Assembly (NCBI RefSeq): GCF_001544835.2 | Contig: NZ_FCNX02000025.1 | Location: 1 to 59,663, forward strand | DNA from: Caballeronia fortuita | GTDB lineage: Bacteria > Pseudomonadota > Gammaproteobacteria > Burkholderiales > Burkholderiaceae | Length of the DNA: 59,663 bases | Direction: 5' to 3' | Part shown: one piece after another, positions 33,882 to 41,865 of the stretch | Position numbering within the stretch: position 1 is the stretch's first letter | Layout: each line of letters opens with the position of its first letter | Made by a program: the position numbers and the translations under genes | Notes under the pieces: model-generated | What the model was told of the DNA's origin: nothing | The model's input: only the letters and a program-made list of their open reading frames with translations | Database searches by the model: none

Positions 33882-35447
33882 TCAGTGGCCGGCGGAGGAC
33901 ATGTCGCCGGATTGAGCGCGCGGCGTCTTGAGCAGGAGCGCGAGCGGAAGACACGCGAGCAGCGCGATCGCCAGCACGTAGAAAGTTTCGGAATATGTCA
34001 TGACGATGGCCTGTTGCCCGATCTGCGCCGACAACTGGCCGAGCGCCTGCATCTTCGCGTGCGCCATATCGCCGCCTTGCGCGAAGAAATTCGCGGCGCT
34101 CGCGGCCATGCGTTCCTGACCGATGACGGAGTTCGCCGTCAGCGATTCGCGGATCGACGCGGTGTGGAAGTCGTTGCGCCGGTCGATCACCGTGCCGAGG
34201 ATCGCGAGCCCGACCGAGCCGCCGAGATTGCGCGCCATGTTGTAGAGCCCGGCTGCATCGCCGGATTCCTCGCGCGAGACGGCGGCCATCGACGCCTGAT
34301 TGAGCGGCATCATCGCGAGCATCTGCCCGCAGCCGCGCAGAATCTGCGACCAGAAGAAATCGTGGCCGACGCTTTGCGCGGTCAGCGAGATATCGAGCAG
34401 ACAGCTCGCGGCGAAAAACAGCAGCCCCGTGATGACGAGCACGCGAAAATCCACCTTGCCGAGCAGACGCGGCAGCACCGGCATGATGAGAAACGCGGGC
34501 ACGCCCGACACGAGCATGATCGCGCCGGACTGCAGCGCGTTATAACCGGCGACGATGCTCAGAAACTGCGGCAGCAGGAACGACACGCAATAAAGACCCG
34601 CGCCCACCGCGAACACGATCAGGATCACGCTCGCATAACGCGGATTGCGCAGGAGCGAAAGCCGCACGATCGGCTTTTTCGCGACGAGCTGCGAGATCGC
34701 GATGAGCAGAAAGCCGAACGCCGTGACGCACGACAGCAGCACGATTTCATGCGACTCGAACCATTGATTGCGCTGGCCCTCTTCGAGCACGACCGTGAGC
34801 GAACTCAGGCCGATCGCAAGCCCCGCAATGCCGATCCAGTCGGCCTTGAAAAAGGACTCCCAGTGCGATTTTTCCGCCGGCAGCCCGGTGACGAGCAGCG
34901 CGACGAGCGCGAAGCCCACCGGCACGTTGACGAAAAAGCACCACGACCACGAGATGTTCTCCGCGAGCCAGCCGCCCAGCACGGGTCCGAGCAGCGGCCC
35001 GAGCAACACGATCAGGCCGAAGATGGTCATGCCGACGGGCATCTGCTCGCGCGGCAGCCGCGTGCGAATGATGGTCTGCGCGGTCGGAATCATCGCGCCG
35101 CCGGTGAAGCCTTGCCCGATGCGGCCTGCGACCATCATCGAAAGCGAGGTGGAGAAGCCGCACATCACCGAGAACAGCGTGAATAGCACTGCGTTGCCGA
35201 GCAGGAAATTGCGCAGCCCGAAGACGCGCGTGAGCCATGCGGCAAGCGGAATCATCACGATTTCCGACATCAGATAGCCGGTGGAAATCCACGTGCCTTC
35301 GGTGCCGGTCACGCCGATCTCGCCCTGAATCTGCGGCAGCGCCGAGTTGGTGATGGAGATGTCGAGCGTGGCCATCAGCGCGCCGAGCGCGCCGGCCGTG
35401 ACGGCGATCCAGTCGCTTGCGCTCGCGCGTGCGTGACCTTCAGTCAT
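33882..35447 (-). CDS. emrB: DHA2-family MFS multidrug efflux transporter (EmrB-like)
   Basis: 521 residues from the ATG at 35447; 14 predicted membrane segments. Family motifs: LDISITNSALPQIQGEIG in TM1, TWISTGYLMSEIVMIPLAAWLTRVFGLR (motif A), and GWLAENISWSWCFFVNVPVG (motif C-like). Its start overlaps the adaptor gene's stop by 8 nt. It works with the EmrA-like adaptor and the outer-membrane protein as a tripartite drug/H+ antiporter. The substrate is unknown. Confidence 0.9.
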   Translation of the reverse strand: MTEGHARASASDWIAVTAGALGALMATLDISITNSALPQIQGEIGVTGTEGTWISTGYLMSEIVMIPLAAWLTRVFGLRNFLLGNAVLFTLFSVMCGFSTSLSMMVAGRIGQGFTGGAMIPTAQTIIRTRLPREQMPVGMTIFGLIVLLGPLLGPVLGGWLAENISWSWCFFVNVPVGFALVALLVTGLPAEKSHWESFFKADWIGIAGLAIGLSSLTVVLEEGQRNQWFESHEIVLLSCVTAFGFLLIAISQLVAKKPIVRLSLLRNPRYASVILIVFAVGAGLYCVSFLLPQFLSIVAGYNALQSGAIMLVSGVPAFLIMPVLPRLLGKVDFRVLVITGLLFFAASCLLDISLTAQSVGHDFFWSQILRGCGQMLAMMPLNQASMAAVSREESGDAAGLYNMARNLGGSVGLAILGTVIDRRNDFHTASIRESLTANSVIGQERMAASAANFFAQGGDMAHAKMQALGQLSAQIGQQAIVMTYSETFYVLAIALLACLPLALLLKTPRAQSGDMSSAGH

Positions 35448-36567
35448 GACGGTTTTCCGCAGCGATGCGATGGCTGTCGTCGGTGGCGTTCTTCGTGTCG
35501 ACATCGACGGTGACGGACAAGCCCGGCAGCAGCACCTTGCGGGTTTGCGGCCCCGTATCGACGCGAATGCGCACCGGCACGCGCTGCACGATCTTCGTGA
35601 AGTTGCCGGTCGCGTTCTCCGGCGGCAGGAGCGCGAACTGCGCGCCGGTGCCGGGCGCGAAGCTCTCGACGACGCCGTGCAGATCGGTGCCCTTGAGCGC
35701 ATCGACATGCAGCGTCGCGGGCTGCCCCACGCGCATGCGGCCGACCTGCGTTTCCTTGAAGTTCGCTTCGAGATAGAGCGCATCGACCGGCACGACCGTC
35801 ATCAGACGCGTGCCCGGCTGCACGTACTGGCCGACGCGCACCGTACGGTCACCGACGCGCCCCGCGACCGGGCTCGCGAGCGTCGTGTCGCCGAGATCGA
35901 GCTTCGACTGATTCATTTGCGCCTGCGCCGCTTCGAGTTGCGCGCGCGCCTGGGCGATCTGCGCTTCGGTCGCGCCGATCTGCGTCGCGGCCGATCGCGC
36001 GGCGGCGAGATTCGCGGCGAGCGTCGCGCGCGCCTGATCGCGCGTGGAAACCAGGCTCGCGAGACGCTCGGCGGTTTCGGCGCCCGTCGCGACGAGCGGA
36101 CGATAACGCGTCACGTCGTCCTCCGCGTGCGCGAGACTCACGCGCGAGACTTCGGCCTGCGCCTTCGCCTGATCGGCGTTGGCGTGATGCTGCTTGAGTT
36201 CTGCTTCGGCGCGCAGGATGTCGGCGGCGCGGGCGTCGAGCGTGGCCTGCGCCTGATCGAGCGCGGCCTGATACTGGCGCGTATCGAGCTTCGCGAGCGG
36301 CGCGCCCGCCGCGACCGCCTGGTTGTCGCCGACGAGCACTTCGGTGATATAGCCGCTCACCTTCGGCGCGATGGTCACGCTGTCGGCCTTGAGATAGGCG
36401 TCGTCGGTGGTTTCGATGAAGCGGCCGACCATCCACCAGCGTGCGCCCCACGCGAGGCCCGCGATGACCGCGACGATGCCCGCCGCGATGAGAAGGCGCT
36501 TGCGCGACGGTTTGCCTTGAGCGGCGTCGGCGGGTTGGCCGCCGTGCGGGGGCGCTGTGACTGACAT
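35440..36567 (-). CDS. emrA: HlyD/EmrA-family membrane fusion protein
   Basis: 375 residues from the ATG at 36567, CGGAG upstream. One N-terminal membrane anchor (LLIAAGIVAVIAGLAWGARWW), then the split lipoyl domain (DDAYLKADSVTIAPKVSGYITEVLVGDNQAV), a long Ala/Gln-rich coiled coil, and a beta-barrel domain with VAGRVGDRTVRVGQYVQPGTRLM. It bridges the inner-membrane pump and outer-membrane channel. First gene of the operon, facing a divergent TetR gene whose intergenic DNA has two operators. Confidence 0.92.
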   Translation of the reverse strand: MSVTAPPHGGQPADAAQGKPSRKRLLIAAGIVAVIAGLAWGARWWMVGRFIETTDDAYLKADSVTIAPKVSGYITEVLVGDNQAVAAGAPLAKLDTRQYQAALDQAQATLDARAADILRAEAELKQHHANADQAKAQAEVSRVSLAHAEDDVTRYRPLVATGAETAERLASLVSTRDQARATLAANLAAARSAATQIGATEAQIAQARAQLEAAQAQMNQSKLDLGDTTLASPVAGRVGDRTVRVGQYVQPGTRLMTVVPVDALYLEANFKETQVGRMRVGQPATLHVDALKGTDLHGVVESFAPGTGAQFALLPPENATGNFTKIVQRVPVRIRVDTGPQTRKVLLPGLSVTVDVDTKNATDDSHRIAAENRHD

Positions 36568-36673
36568 GATTTCTCCGGGAGCTTGCGCGGCGCCGCGCGT
36601 GCGGCAGCCTTCGACGAATGCGAGACAACGAGCGCGTTCCGGGCGAAAATCACCGCGCGATGCGCTCGCCAAA

Positions 36674-36691
36674 CTAGACGATGCCGTCTAG
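36674..36691. promoter_or_regulatory. TetR-type operator 1
   Basis: CTAGACG-ATGC-CGTCTAG, an exact 7-4-7 palindrome in the divergent intergenic DNA between the efflux operon and the TetR gene. The arms are identical to those of operator 2, 29 bp away. Confidence 0.82.
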
Positions 36692-36702
36692 TATGCACGA
36701 AT

Positions 36703-36720
36703 CTAGACGCGAGCGTCTAG
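36703..36720. promoter_or_regulatory. TetR-type operator 2
   Basis: CTAGACG-CGAG-CGTCTAG, same arms as operator 1 with a different 4-bp centre. Its end is 25 bp before the TetR start codon, consistent with autorepression. Confidence 0.82.
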
Positions 36721-36745
36721 TTTGCCCCTGCCTTGTGGAGACACG

Positions 36746-37411
36746 ATGAAAAAGCCTCGCGCCGACGATGAAAGCGAATTGCAGGATACGGAGCGCGGCA
36801 GCACTGCGCGTTCGCCGCTGCAGGCGCGCGGGCGCGCGCGCATCGAAGCCGTGCTGGACGCGACTGCCGAACTGATCGTCGAAAAGGGTCTGGAAGGCGT
36901 GACGATGCACGGCGTCGCGCGGCGGGCGCAAACGCCGATCGGCTCGATGTATCACTTTTTTCCAGATCGCGACGCGCTGCTCGCCGCGTTGTGGGATCGT
37001 CACGCGGCGGCGCTGGAGGAACTGGAAGACGAACTGGCGCGCATCGACAGCGAGACGTGGCGCGGGTTGTCGGCGGAAGCGGTGATCGATCGCATCATGA
37101 CGCCGCACATCGAGTATTTCGAGCGCAAGACGGATCTTCTGATTTTGATGTCGGTGATGCCGCACGACGAAGCGAAGAAGAAGCGCAAGTCCAGCATGAT
37201 GCGCAAGGTGATCGACGCGCGTATGCCCGGCGTAAAAGCGTCCGAGCGTGAGCTTTACGTCGACATGCTGCACGCGCTCGCAAGCGGCGCGCTCGCCGTC
37301 AAGCTGCGTCCCGCAATGGGCGACGTGCAACTCGCGCGGCGTTATCTGCGGGAAGTCAGGCGGGCGCTGGCCGCGTATCTGGCCGCCGTGGAAGCAACGG
37401 TGCTCAAGTGA
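36746..37411 (+). CDS. TetR-family repressor of the efflux operon
   Basis: 221 residues from the ATG at 36746 (GGAGA upstream). The helix-turn-helix lies at about residues 30-75 (RIEAVLDATAELIVEKGLEGVTMHGVARRAQTPIGSMYHFFPDRDALLAAL). The C-terminal ligand domain is all helical. Divergent to emrA with two perfect palindromic operators between, so it is almost certainly the local drug-responsive repressor. Confidence 0.92.
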   Translation: MKKPRADDESELQDTERGSTARSPLQARGRARIEAVLDATAELIVEKGLEGVTMHGVARRAQTPIGSMYHFFPDRDALLAALWDRHAAALEELEDELARIDSETWRGLSAEAVIDRIMTPHIEYFERKTDLLILMSVMPHDEAKKKRKSSMMRKVIDARMPGVKASERELYVDMLHALASGALAVKLRPAMGDVQLARRYLREVRRALAAYLAAVEATVLK

Positions 37412-37616
37412 AACGGCGCGCCGCTGCCAGATTGTTACGTTTCATACGACGATTTTGAAGTTTTCGGTGCGGACTTTACAGACTGATTTACTTTTCTTCG
37501 CACCAAGCGCGCGGAAACGGGATAATGACTCGTCCAAAGAAAACACGCCGAGCCGCGGGTGCGACGACTGAGAACCGTCAGCCGGGCGCCCGCGCTCCAT
37601 CCGAAACGAGTCTCAA

Positions 37617-37895
37617 ATGTCCAACACTCCAGCCAGCAGCATTCAAGGCGATTTTCTCAACGCGCTCCGAAAAGAACGCAAGCGCGTCTCCATCTATCTG
37701 GTCAACGGGATCAAGCTGACCGGCCATATCCAGTCGTTCGACACATATATGGTCTATCTCAACTCGACCGCCGGATCGCAAGTGCTCTTCAAGCATGCGA
37801 TCTCGACCATCTGCGAAGATCACGGCGCGCCCGCTCGCCCGAATCATCGCGAAGGACGCGGTGCCGGCGACAGGCCGCCGCGTTCGCGCAGCTGA
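37617..37895 (+). CDS. hfq: Hfq-family RNA chaperone, short paralogue
   Basis: 92 residues. The Sm core is complete: FLNALRKERKRVSIYLVNGIKLTGHIQSFD (Sm1) and FKHAISTI (Sm2). The proximal-site Lys59-His60 pair is kept, but canonical Tyr before it is Phe58, and the NT(V)SQ segment is replaced by STAGSQVL, one residue longer. A basic, Arg-rich tail follows residue 66. A housekeeping Hfq normally sits on the main chromosome beside hflX, so this is probably a second, specialised copy. It stands alone, convergent with the aldehyde dehydrogenase gene. Confidence 0.9.
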   Translation: MSNTPASSIQGDFLNALRKERKRVSIYLVNGIKLTGHIQSFDTYMVYLNSTAGSQVLFKHAISTICEDHGAPARPNHREGRGAGDRPPRSRS

Positions 37896-37908
37896 CGCGC
37901 GAAGGCGC

Positions 37909-39372
37909 TCACGCCATGATCGCGTGGCGCAGTTCCTGATAGCTGCGCAATCCCGCCACGCCGAGCTCGCGGCCGATGCCGCTCAGCCCGAGCCCGCCCC
38001 AGCTCACCTGGGGGAAGATCAATTGCGGCGTGTCGATCCACACGAGGCCCGCGCGCAGCGCTTTCCTGTAGCGCCGCGCGGCCTCGTCGTCGCGTGTTAC
38101 GACGGTCGCGACGAGTCCATAACGCGTATCGTTGGCGAGCGCGATCGCTTCATCGTCGGTGCGAAAGGATATGACGCATGCGACCGGCCCGAACACTTCG
38201 TCGGTCCATAAGACGTTGCGCGCATCCGGTTCCGCAATGACGACCGGCGCCATGAAGAAACCTCCCTCGCACGCGCTATCGAGCGCGCCGCTGAACGCGA
38301 TGCGCGCGCCGTCCGCGATGCCTTCATCGAGTAACGCCTGCACGCGTTCACGCTGCGCGCGCGAAACGAGCGGACCCATCGCGACATTGCCGACATGCGG
38401 CGGCGCCACCACGTGCGCGCGCACCGCCACTTCGAGCGCGGCGATGAACTTGCGGTAGACATCGTCGTGCACGATGATGCGCGAGGTCGCCGAGCACATC
38501 TGCCCGGCGTTCGTGAACGCACCGCCGATGGCGAGCGCGACCGCGTGACCGATGTCCGCATCGGCGCGCACGATCAGCGCGGACTTGCCGCCGAGTTCGA
38601 GCGTCACGCGCTTCATGTCCTCTGCCGCCGTCTGCATGACCTTGCGGCCGACGGCGGTGCTGCCGGTGAACGAAATCTTGTCGACGAGCGGATGCGCCGC
38701 GAGCAGCGCGCCGACTTCGCCGCCGCCGTTCACGATATTCACGACGCCATCGGGCACGCCCGCCGCCGTCATGATGTCCGCCAGCATATGCTCCACCGGC
38801 GACGTGAGTTCCGATGGCTTCAGCACCGCCGTGCAGCCCGCCGCGAGCGCGGGCGCGATCTTCCACGCGGTCGTGACCATCGGGAAATTCCACGGCACGA
38901 TCAGCGCGGCCACGCCCACCGCTTCGTGATGTCGTTCGCCCGAAACGGTATCGTCGGGCAAGCTCACTTTTTCGACGGCGAAAAGCGCTGCGTCCGCGCA
39001 CAAGCCGCCGTAATACTCGAACGTGGCGATGGCGTCGCTGACATCGGTATCGGCTTCGAGCGGCGGCTTGCCGCTGACCTTTTGCTGCATCGACGAAAGA
39101 CGCGCGCGATCCGCCGCGATGAGTTCCGCGATTCTGCGCAGCACTACGCCGCGCGATGCGGGCGTGCGGTCGCGCCACGCATCGCGCGCGGCGTGCGCGG
39201 CACGCACGGCGGCGTCGACCTGCGCGGCATCGGCGTGTTCCTGCCAGCCGATGACATCGCCCGTCGATGCATCATGAATCGCATTGCCCGATTCGAGCAC
39301 CGATGCGCCGTAGCGCGTCCCCGCGATCGTCGCGGCGGGTAGAAGCAACGAGCGGTCTTCGCGCATGTTCAT
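37909..39372 (-). CDS. Aldehyde dehydrogenase, probably 4-guanidinobutyraldehyde/aminobutyraldehyde type
   Basis: 487 residues. NAD-binding and catalytic positions are intact: VPWNFPM, FTGSTAVGRKV, catalytic Glu259 in LELGGKSA and Cys293 in GQMCSATSR. It resembles betaine- and gamma-aminobutyraldehyde dehydrogenases. Its start overlaps the guanidinobutyrase stop by 4 nt (ATGA), so the two are coupled. Together they fit oxidation of 4-guanidinobutyraldehyde and urea release from 4-guanidinobutyrate, the arginine transaminase/oxidase branch; substrate assignment is inference. Confidence 0.9.
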   Translation of the reverse strand: MNMREDRSLLLPAATIAGTRYGASVLESGNAIHDASTGDVIGWQEHADAAQVDAAVRAAHAARDAWRDRTPASRGVVLRRIAELIAADRARLSSMQQKVSGKPPLEADTDVSDAIATFEYYGGLCADAALFAVEKVSLPDDTVSGERHHEAVGVAALIVPWNFPMVTTAWKIAPALAAGCTAVLKPSELTSPVEHMLADIMTAAGVPDGVVNIVNGGGEVGALLAAHPLVDKISFTGSTAVGRKVMQTAAEDMKRVTLELGGKSALIVRADADIGHAVALAIGGAFTNAGQMCSATSRIIVHDDVYRKFIAALEVAVRAHVVAPPHVGNVAMGPLVSRAQRERVQALLDEGIADGARIAFSGALDSACEGGFFMAPVVIAEPDARNVLWTDEVFGPVACVISFRTDDEAIALANDTRYGLVATVVTRDDEAARRYRKALRAGLVWIDTPQLIFPQVSWGGLGLSGIGRELGVAGLRSYQELRHAIMA

Positions 39373-40340
39373 GCTTGCACCCCATTCGCTTGACGATAAT
39401 GCACGCCCGGCATCACGCAGAGCATTTCGAACGCGAGATTCGCGCCGACGAGCGCCGTGGTGCCGGCCTGATCGTAAGGCGGCGACACTTCGACGAGATC
39501 CGCGCCCACGACGTTCAACCCTCTCATGCCGCGCACGATTTCGAGCCCTTGCTGCACGCTGAGTCCGCCGATTTCCGGCGTGCCGGTGCCGGGCGCGAAC
39601 GCGGGATCGAGCCCGTCGATATCAAAGCTCAGATACACGGGCGTCTCGCCCACGCGCGCGCGCACTTCTTCCATCAACGGCGCGAGCGACCGGTTCCAGC
39701 ACGCTTCAGCCTGTACGACGGTAAAGCCCTGCGCGCGGCACCAGTCGAAGTCGTCGGCGTGATAGCCGGTGCCGCGCAGACCGATCTGCGTGACCTTGTC
39801 GCATTGAAGCAGGCCGTCTTCCACCGCGCGTCGAAACGGCGTGCCGTGCGCGATCTTCTCGCCGAACATGGTGTCGTTGACGTCGGCGTGCGCATCGACG
39901 TGAACGACCGCGACCTTGCCGTACTTCTTGTGCAGCGCGCGCAGGATCGGCCATGCGATGGTGTGATCGCCGCCGAGCGTGATCGGGCGGCAGCCGTTCG
40001 CGACGATCGCATCGTATGCGCATTCGATCAGGCGCATCGAATCCTTGAGATCATAGGGATTGGTCGCGACATCGCCGATATCGGCTACTTGCAGCGAATC
40101 GAACGGGGCGGCGCGCGTCGCCATGTTGTAAGGCCGAAGCAGTACGGATTCCGAACGAATCTGACGCGGCCCAAAACGCGCGCCCGAGCGATTCGACGTG
40201 CCGATATCGAGCGGCACGCCGACGAAGCACGCATCGAGTCCTTCGGCGCTGGCCGCGTGCGGCAGGCGCATCATGGTGGCGATGCCGCCGAAGCGCGGCA
40301 TGTCGTTGCCGCCAAGCGGCTGGTTGAGTTCGCGCTGCAT
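39369..40340 (-). CDS. gbuA: Guanidinobutyrase (ureohydrolase family)
   Basis: 323 residues from the ATG at 40340 (GGGAGA upstream). It reads LNQPLGGNDMPRFGGIATMMRLP at the N terminus, a stretch I recognise from GbuA-type guanidinobutyrases. All manganese ligands are present: His126 in GGDH, Asp149/His151/Asp153 in DAHAD, and Asp240/Asp242 in FDIDGLDP. GbuA releases urea from 4-guanidinobutyrate, giving GABA. Guanidinopropionase or another guanidino-acid hydrolase cannot be excluded. It heads an operon with the aldehyde dehydrogenase. Confidence 0.88.
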   Translation of the reverse strand: MQRELNQPLGGNDMPRFGGIATMMRLPHAASAEGLDACFVGVPLDIGTSNRSGARFGPRQIRSESVLLRPYNMATRAAPFDSLQVADIGDVATNPYDLKDSMRLIECAYDAIVANGCRPITLGGDHTIAWPILRALHKKYGKVAVVHVDAHADVNDTMFGEKIAHGTPFRRAVEDGLLQCDKVTQIGLRGTGYHADDFDWCRAQGFTVVQAEACWNRSLAPLMEEVRARVGETPVYLSFDIDGLDPAFAPGTGTPEIGGLSVQQGLEIVRGMRGLNVVGADLVEVSPPYDQAGTTALVGANLAFEMLCVMPGVHYRQANGVQA

Positions 40341-40420
40341 CGATACGTCTCCCGTCATCGTTGTATGAACGGGGCGATGTTAGGCGACGCGAGCGCCGCG
40401 CGAATCACGAAGTGGAGATG

Positions 40421-40446
40421 TTCACATCGATCCGGTTCTATGTGAA
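40421..40446. promoter_or_regulatory. Candidate LuxR-family operator upstream of gbuA
   Basis: TTCACAT-N12-ATGTGAA, a 7-12-7 inverted repeat, lies between the end of the LuxR gene and the gbuA start, about 80 bp from the latter. The exact arms are unlikely by chance, and the adjacent regulator is the natural candidate to bind it. Confidence 0.55.
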
Positions 40447-40453
40447 GGCGGCG

Positions 40454-41278
40454 CTACCTCTGACCCCACGCGATCAGATCGCGCTTCGTGCGCACGCCGA
40501 GCTTCGCGAACGCGCGCTTCACATATGACTCCGCCGTGCCCACCCGCACGCCGACGATCTCCGCCGCCTCGGGCACCGTGCGCCCCGTGATGAGATGCGT
40601 GCAGATTTCGTATTCGCGCCTGGACAGACGCACGTGATCGGCAGCGATGCGCGCGTCGAATTGCGCGAGCGGATGCAGAAACGATGTCGGATGCGCGACG
40701 CGTCTCGCCGCGCTCGTCGATGCGTGCAGCTCCAGCAGCGGAAACAGGAATTCGCTCACGCTGCGAAAGCGGTTCATCTCGGCGAGCGTGAACGGCGGCG
40801 CATCGAGCGCGCGTTCGAGCGCGATGGAATCCTGCGCATGCAGCGTGCCGCGCGCGAGCACGCATTCGTGCGCGATCGACGCTTCATCGAAAAGTCGCTG
40901 ACGGAATTCGCCGGGCGGAATCGCGCCGATGTCGCGCACGACGAGCATCGTCCCGACCTTGCCGCGAATGCCCGCGAAGAGCGGATCGCTGTCGTAGAAG
41001 CGGTCATAGTAGAGCGTCATGACTTCGGAGATGACGCCCGAGTCCATGCCGACGCCGCTGCTGCCGATCCACTCGCAGCGAAAGCCCGTCGGCTTGCTGC
41101 GATCGACACGCGAACGCTCGATATGCACGACATTGAGCGGCACGACTTCATTGAGAAGCAGCGTGAGACGCGGCACGAAATCCGGCGTGCCGACAGCTTC
41201 GATGACTTTGCCGAGCGTCTTGAACGAGAGCGGAAACGCGGCGTGATCGGAATTGAGCGGGGGTACGTTGAGCAGCAT
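40454..41278 (-). CDS. LuxR-family transcriptional regulator
   Basis: 274 residues from the ATG at 41278. The C-terminal GerE-type helix-turn-helix is clear (about 215-270: LSRREYEICTHLITGRTVPEAAEIVGVRVGTAESYVKRAFAKLGV). The N-terminal 200 residues have no autoinducer-domain signature or receiver domain that I recognise, so it may sense a metabolite. Immediately upstream of gbuA in the same direction and divergent to the cupin gene. Confidence 0.85.
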   Translation of the reverse strand: MLLNVPPLNSDHAAFPLSFKTLGKVIEAVGTPDFVPRLTLLLNEVVPLNVVHIERSRVDRSKPTGFRCEWIGSSGVGMDSGVISEVMTLYYDRFYDSDPLFAGIRGKVGTMLVVRDIGAIPPGEFRQRLFDEASIAHECVLARGTLHAQDSIALERALDAPPFTLAEMNRFRSVSEFLFPLLELHASTSAARRVAHPTSFLHPLAQFDARIAADHVRLSRREYEICTHLITGRTVPEAAEIVGVRVGTAESYVKRAFAKLGVRTKRDLIAWGQR

Positions 41279-41314
41279 GGCGTGCCCCAGAAAAAAGGCT
41301 CTCCGATTGTAGAT

Positions 41315-41433
41315 CATGCGCCGCATGCCTTGCCAGAAGGGGTTTTCTGCACTTTTAGGTATTTACCCGCGCTTCGCTAAAACGCGGCTTGTCCCCCCTG
41401 CGGGGGGGCATACCGGGGCATGTCGACCCGGTA
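41315..41433. promoter_or_regulatory. Divergent LuxR/cupin intergenic region with several dyads
   Basis: Three dyads: CATGCG-C-CGCATG (41315-41327, perfect), CCCCCC-TGC-GGGGGG (41393-41407) and TACCGGG-N9-CCCGGTA (41411-41433). The second could form a stable hairpin in the cupin leader. Any of them might be an operator. No matching T-tract argues against a terminator. Confidence 0.45.
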
Positions 41434-41483
41434 ACTTCGGTGCATCGATTGATTTTGAAACGACGCATCGAAGGAAACGACAC

Positions 41484-41831
41484 GTGAGCAAGCTGATTCA
41501 GGACATCGCGCCGCTCGGCGCAGGCATCGGGCAATTCACGAAGCTCGACTACGGCATGGACGAAAGCGACTGGCGCGCGGCCGAGGGCAAGAGCGGCAAC
41601 TTCGTGATCGGCTGGTGGGAAGGCAAGATCGGCGCCGTTGATTTTCCCGCGACCACTGCCGACGAAGCCGTGTGGCTCGTCGAAGGCCGCATCGCGCTCA
41701 TCGACGTGAACGGCGCGCGCCGCGAATTCTCGGCGGGCGAGGGCTATCTGTTGCCGGCAGGTTTCGCGGGCCGCTGGGAAACGATCGAAGACGCGAAGAA
41801 GTTTTACGTCGTGCTCGAACCGCAGCAATAA
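41484..41831 (+). CDS. Small cupin protein (DUF861-like)
   Basis: 115 residues from a GTG start with AAGGAAA upstream. One cupin barrel: WWEGKIGAVDFPATTADEAVWLVEGRIALIDVNGARREFSAGEGYLLPAGFAGRWE. The usual metal-binding His residues of cupin motif 1 are not evident, so it may be non-enzymatic, as in DUF861/EutQ-like proteins often next to amine-catabolism genes. It is followed 34 nt later by an FAD amine oxidoreductase. Confidence 0.82.
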   Translation: MSKLIQDIAPLGAGIGQFTKLDYGMDESDWRAAEGKSGNFVIGWWEGKIGAVDFPATTADEAVWLVEGRIALIDVNGARREFSAGEGYLLPAGFAGRWETIEDAKKFYVVLEPQQ

Positions 41832-41865
41832 CCGCCGCGCGCCGCGCCCGAGGAGGAGACACGTC

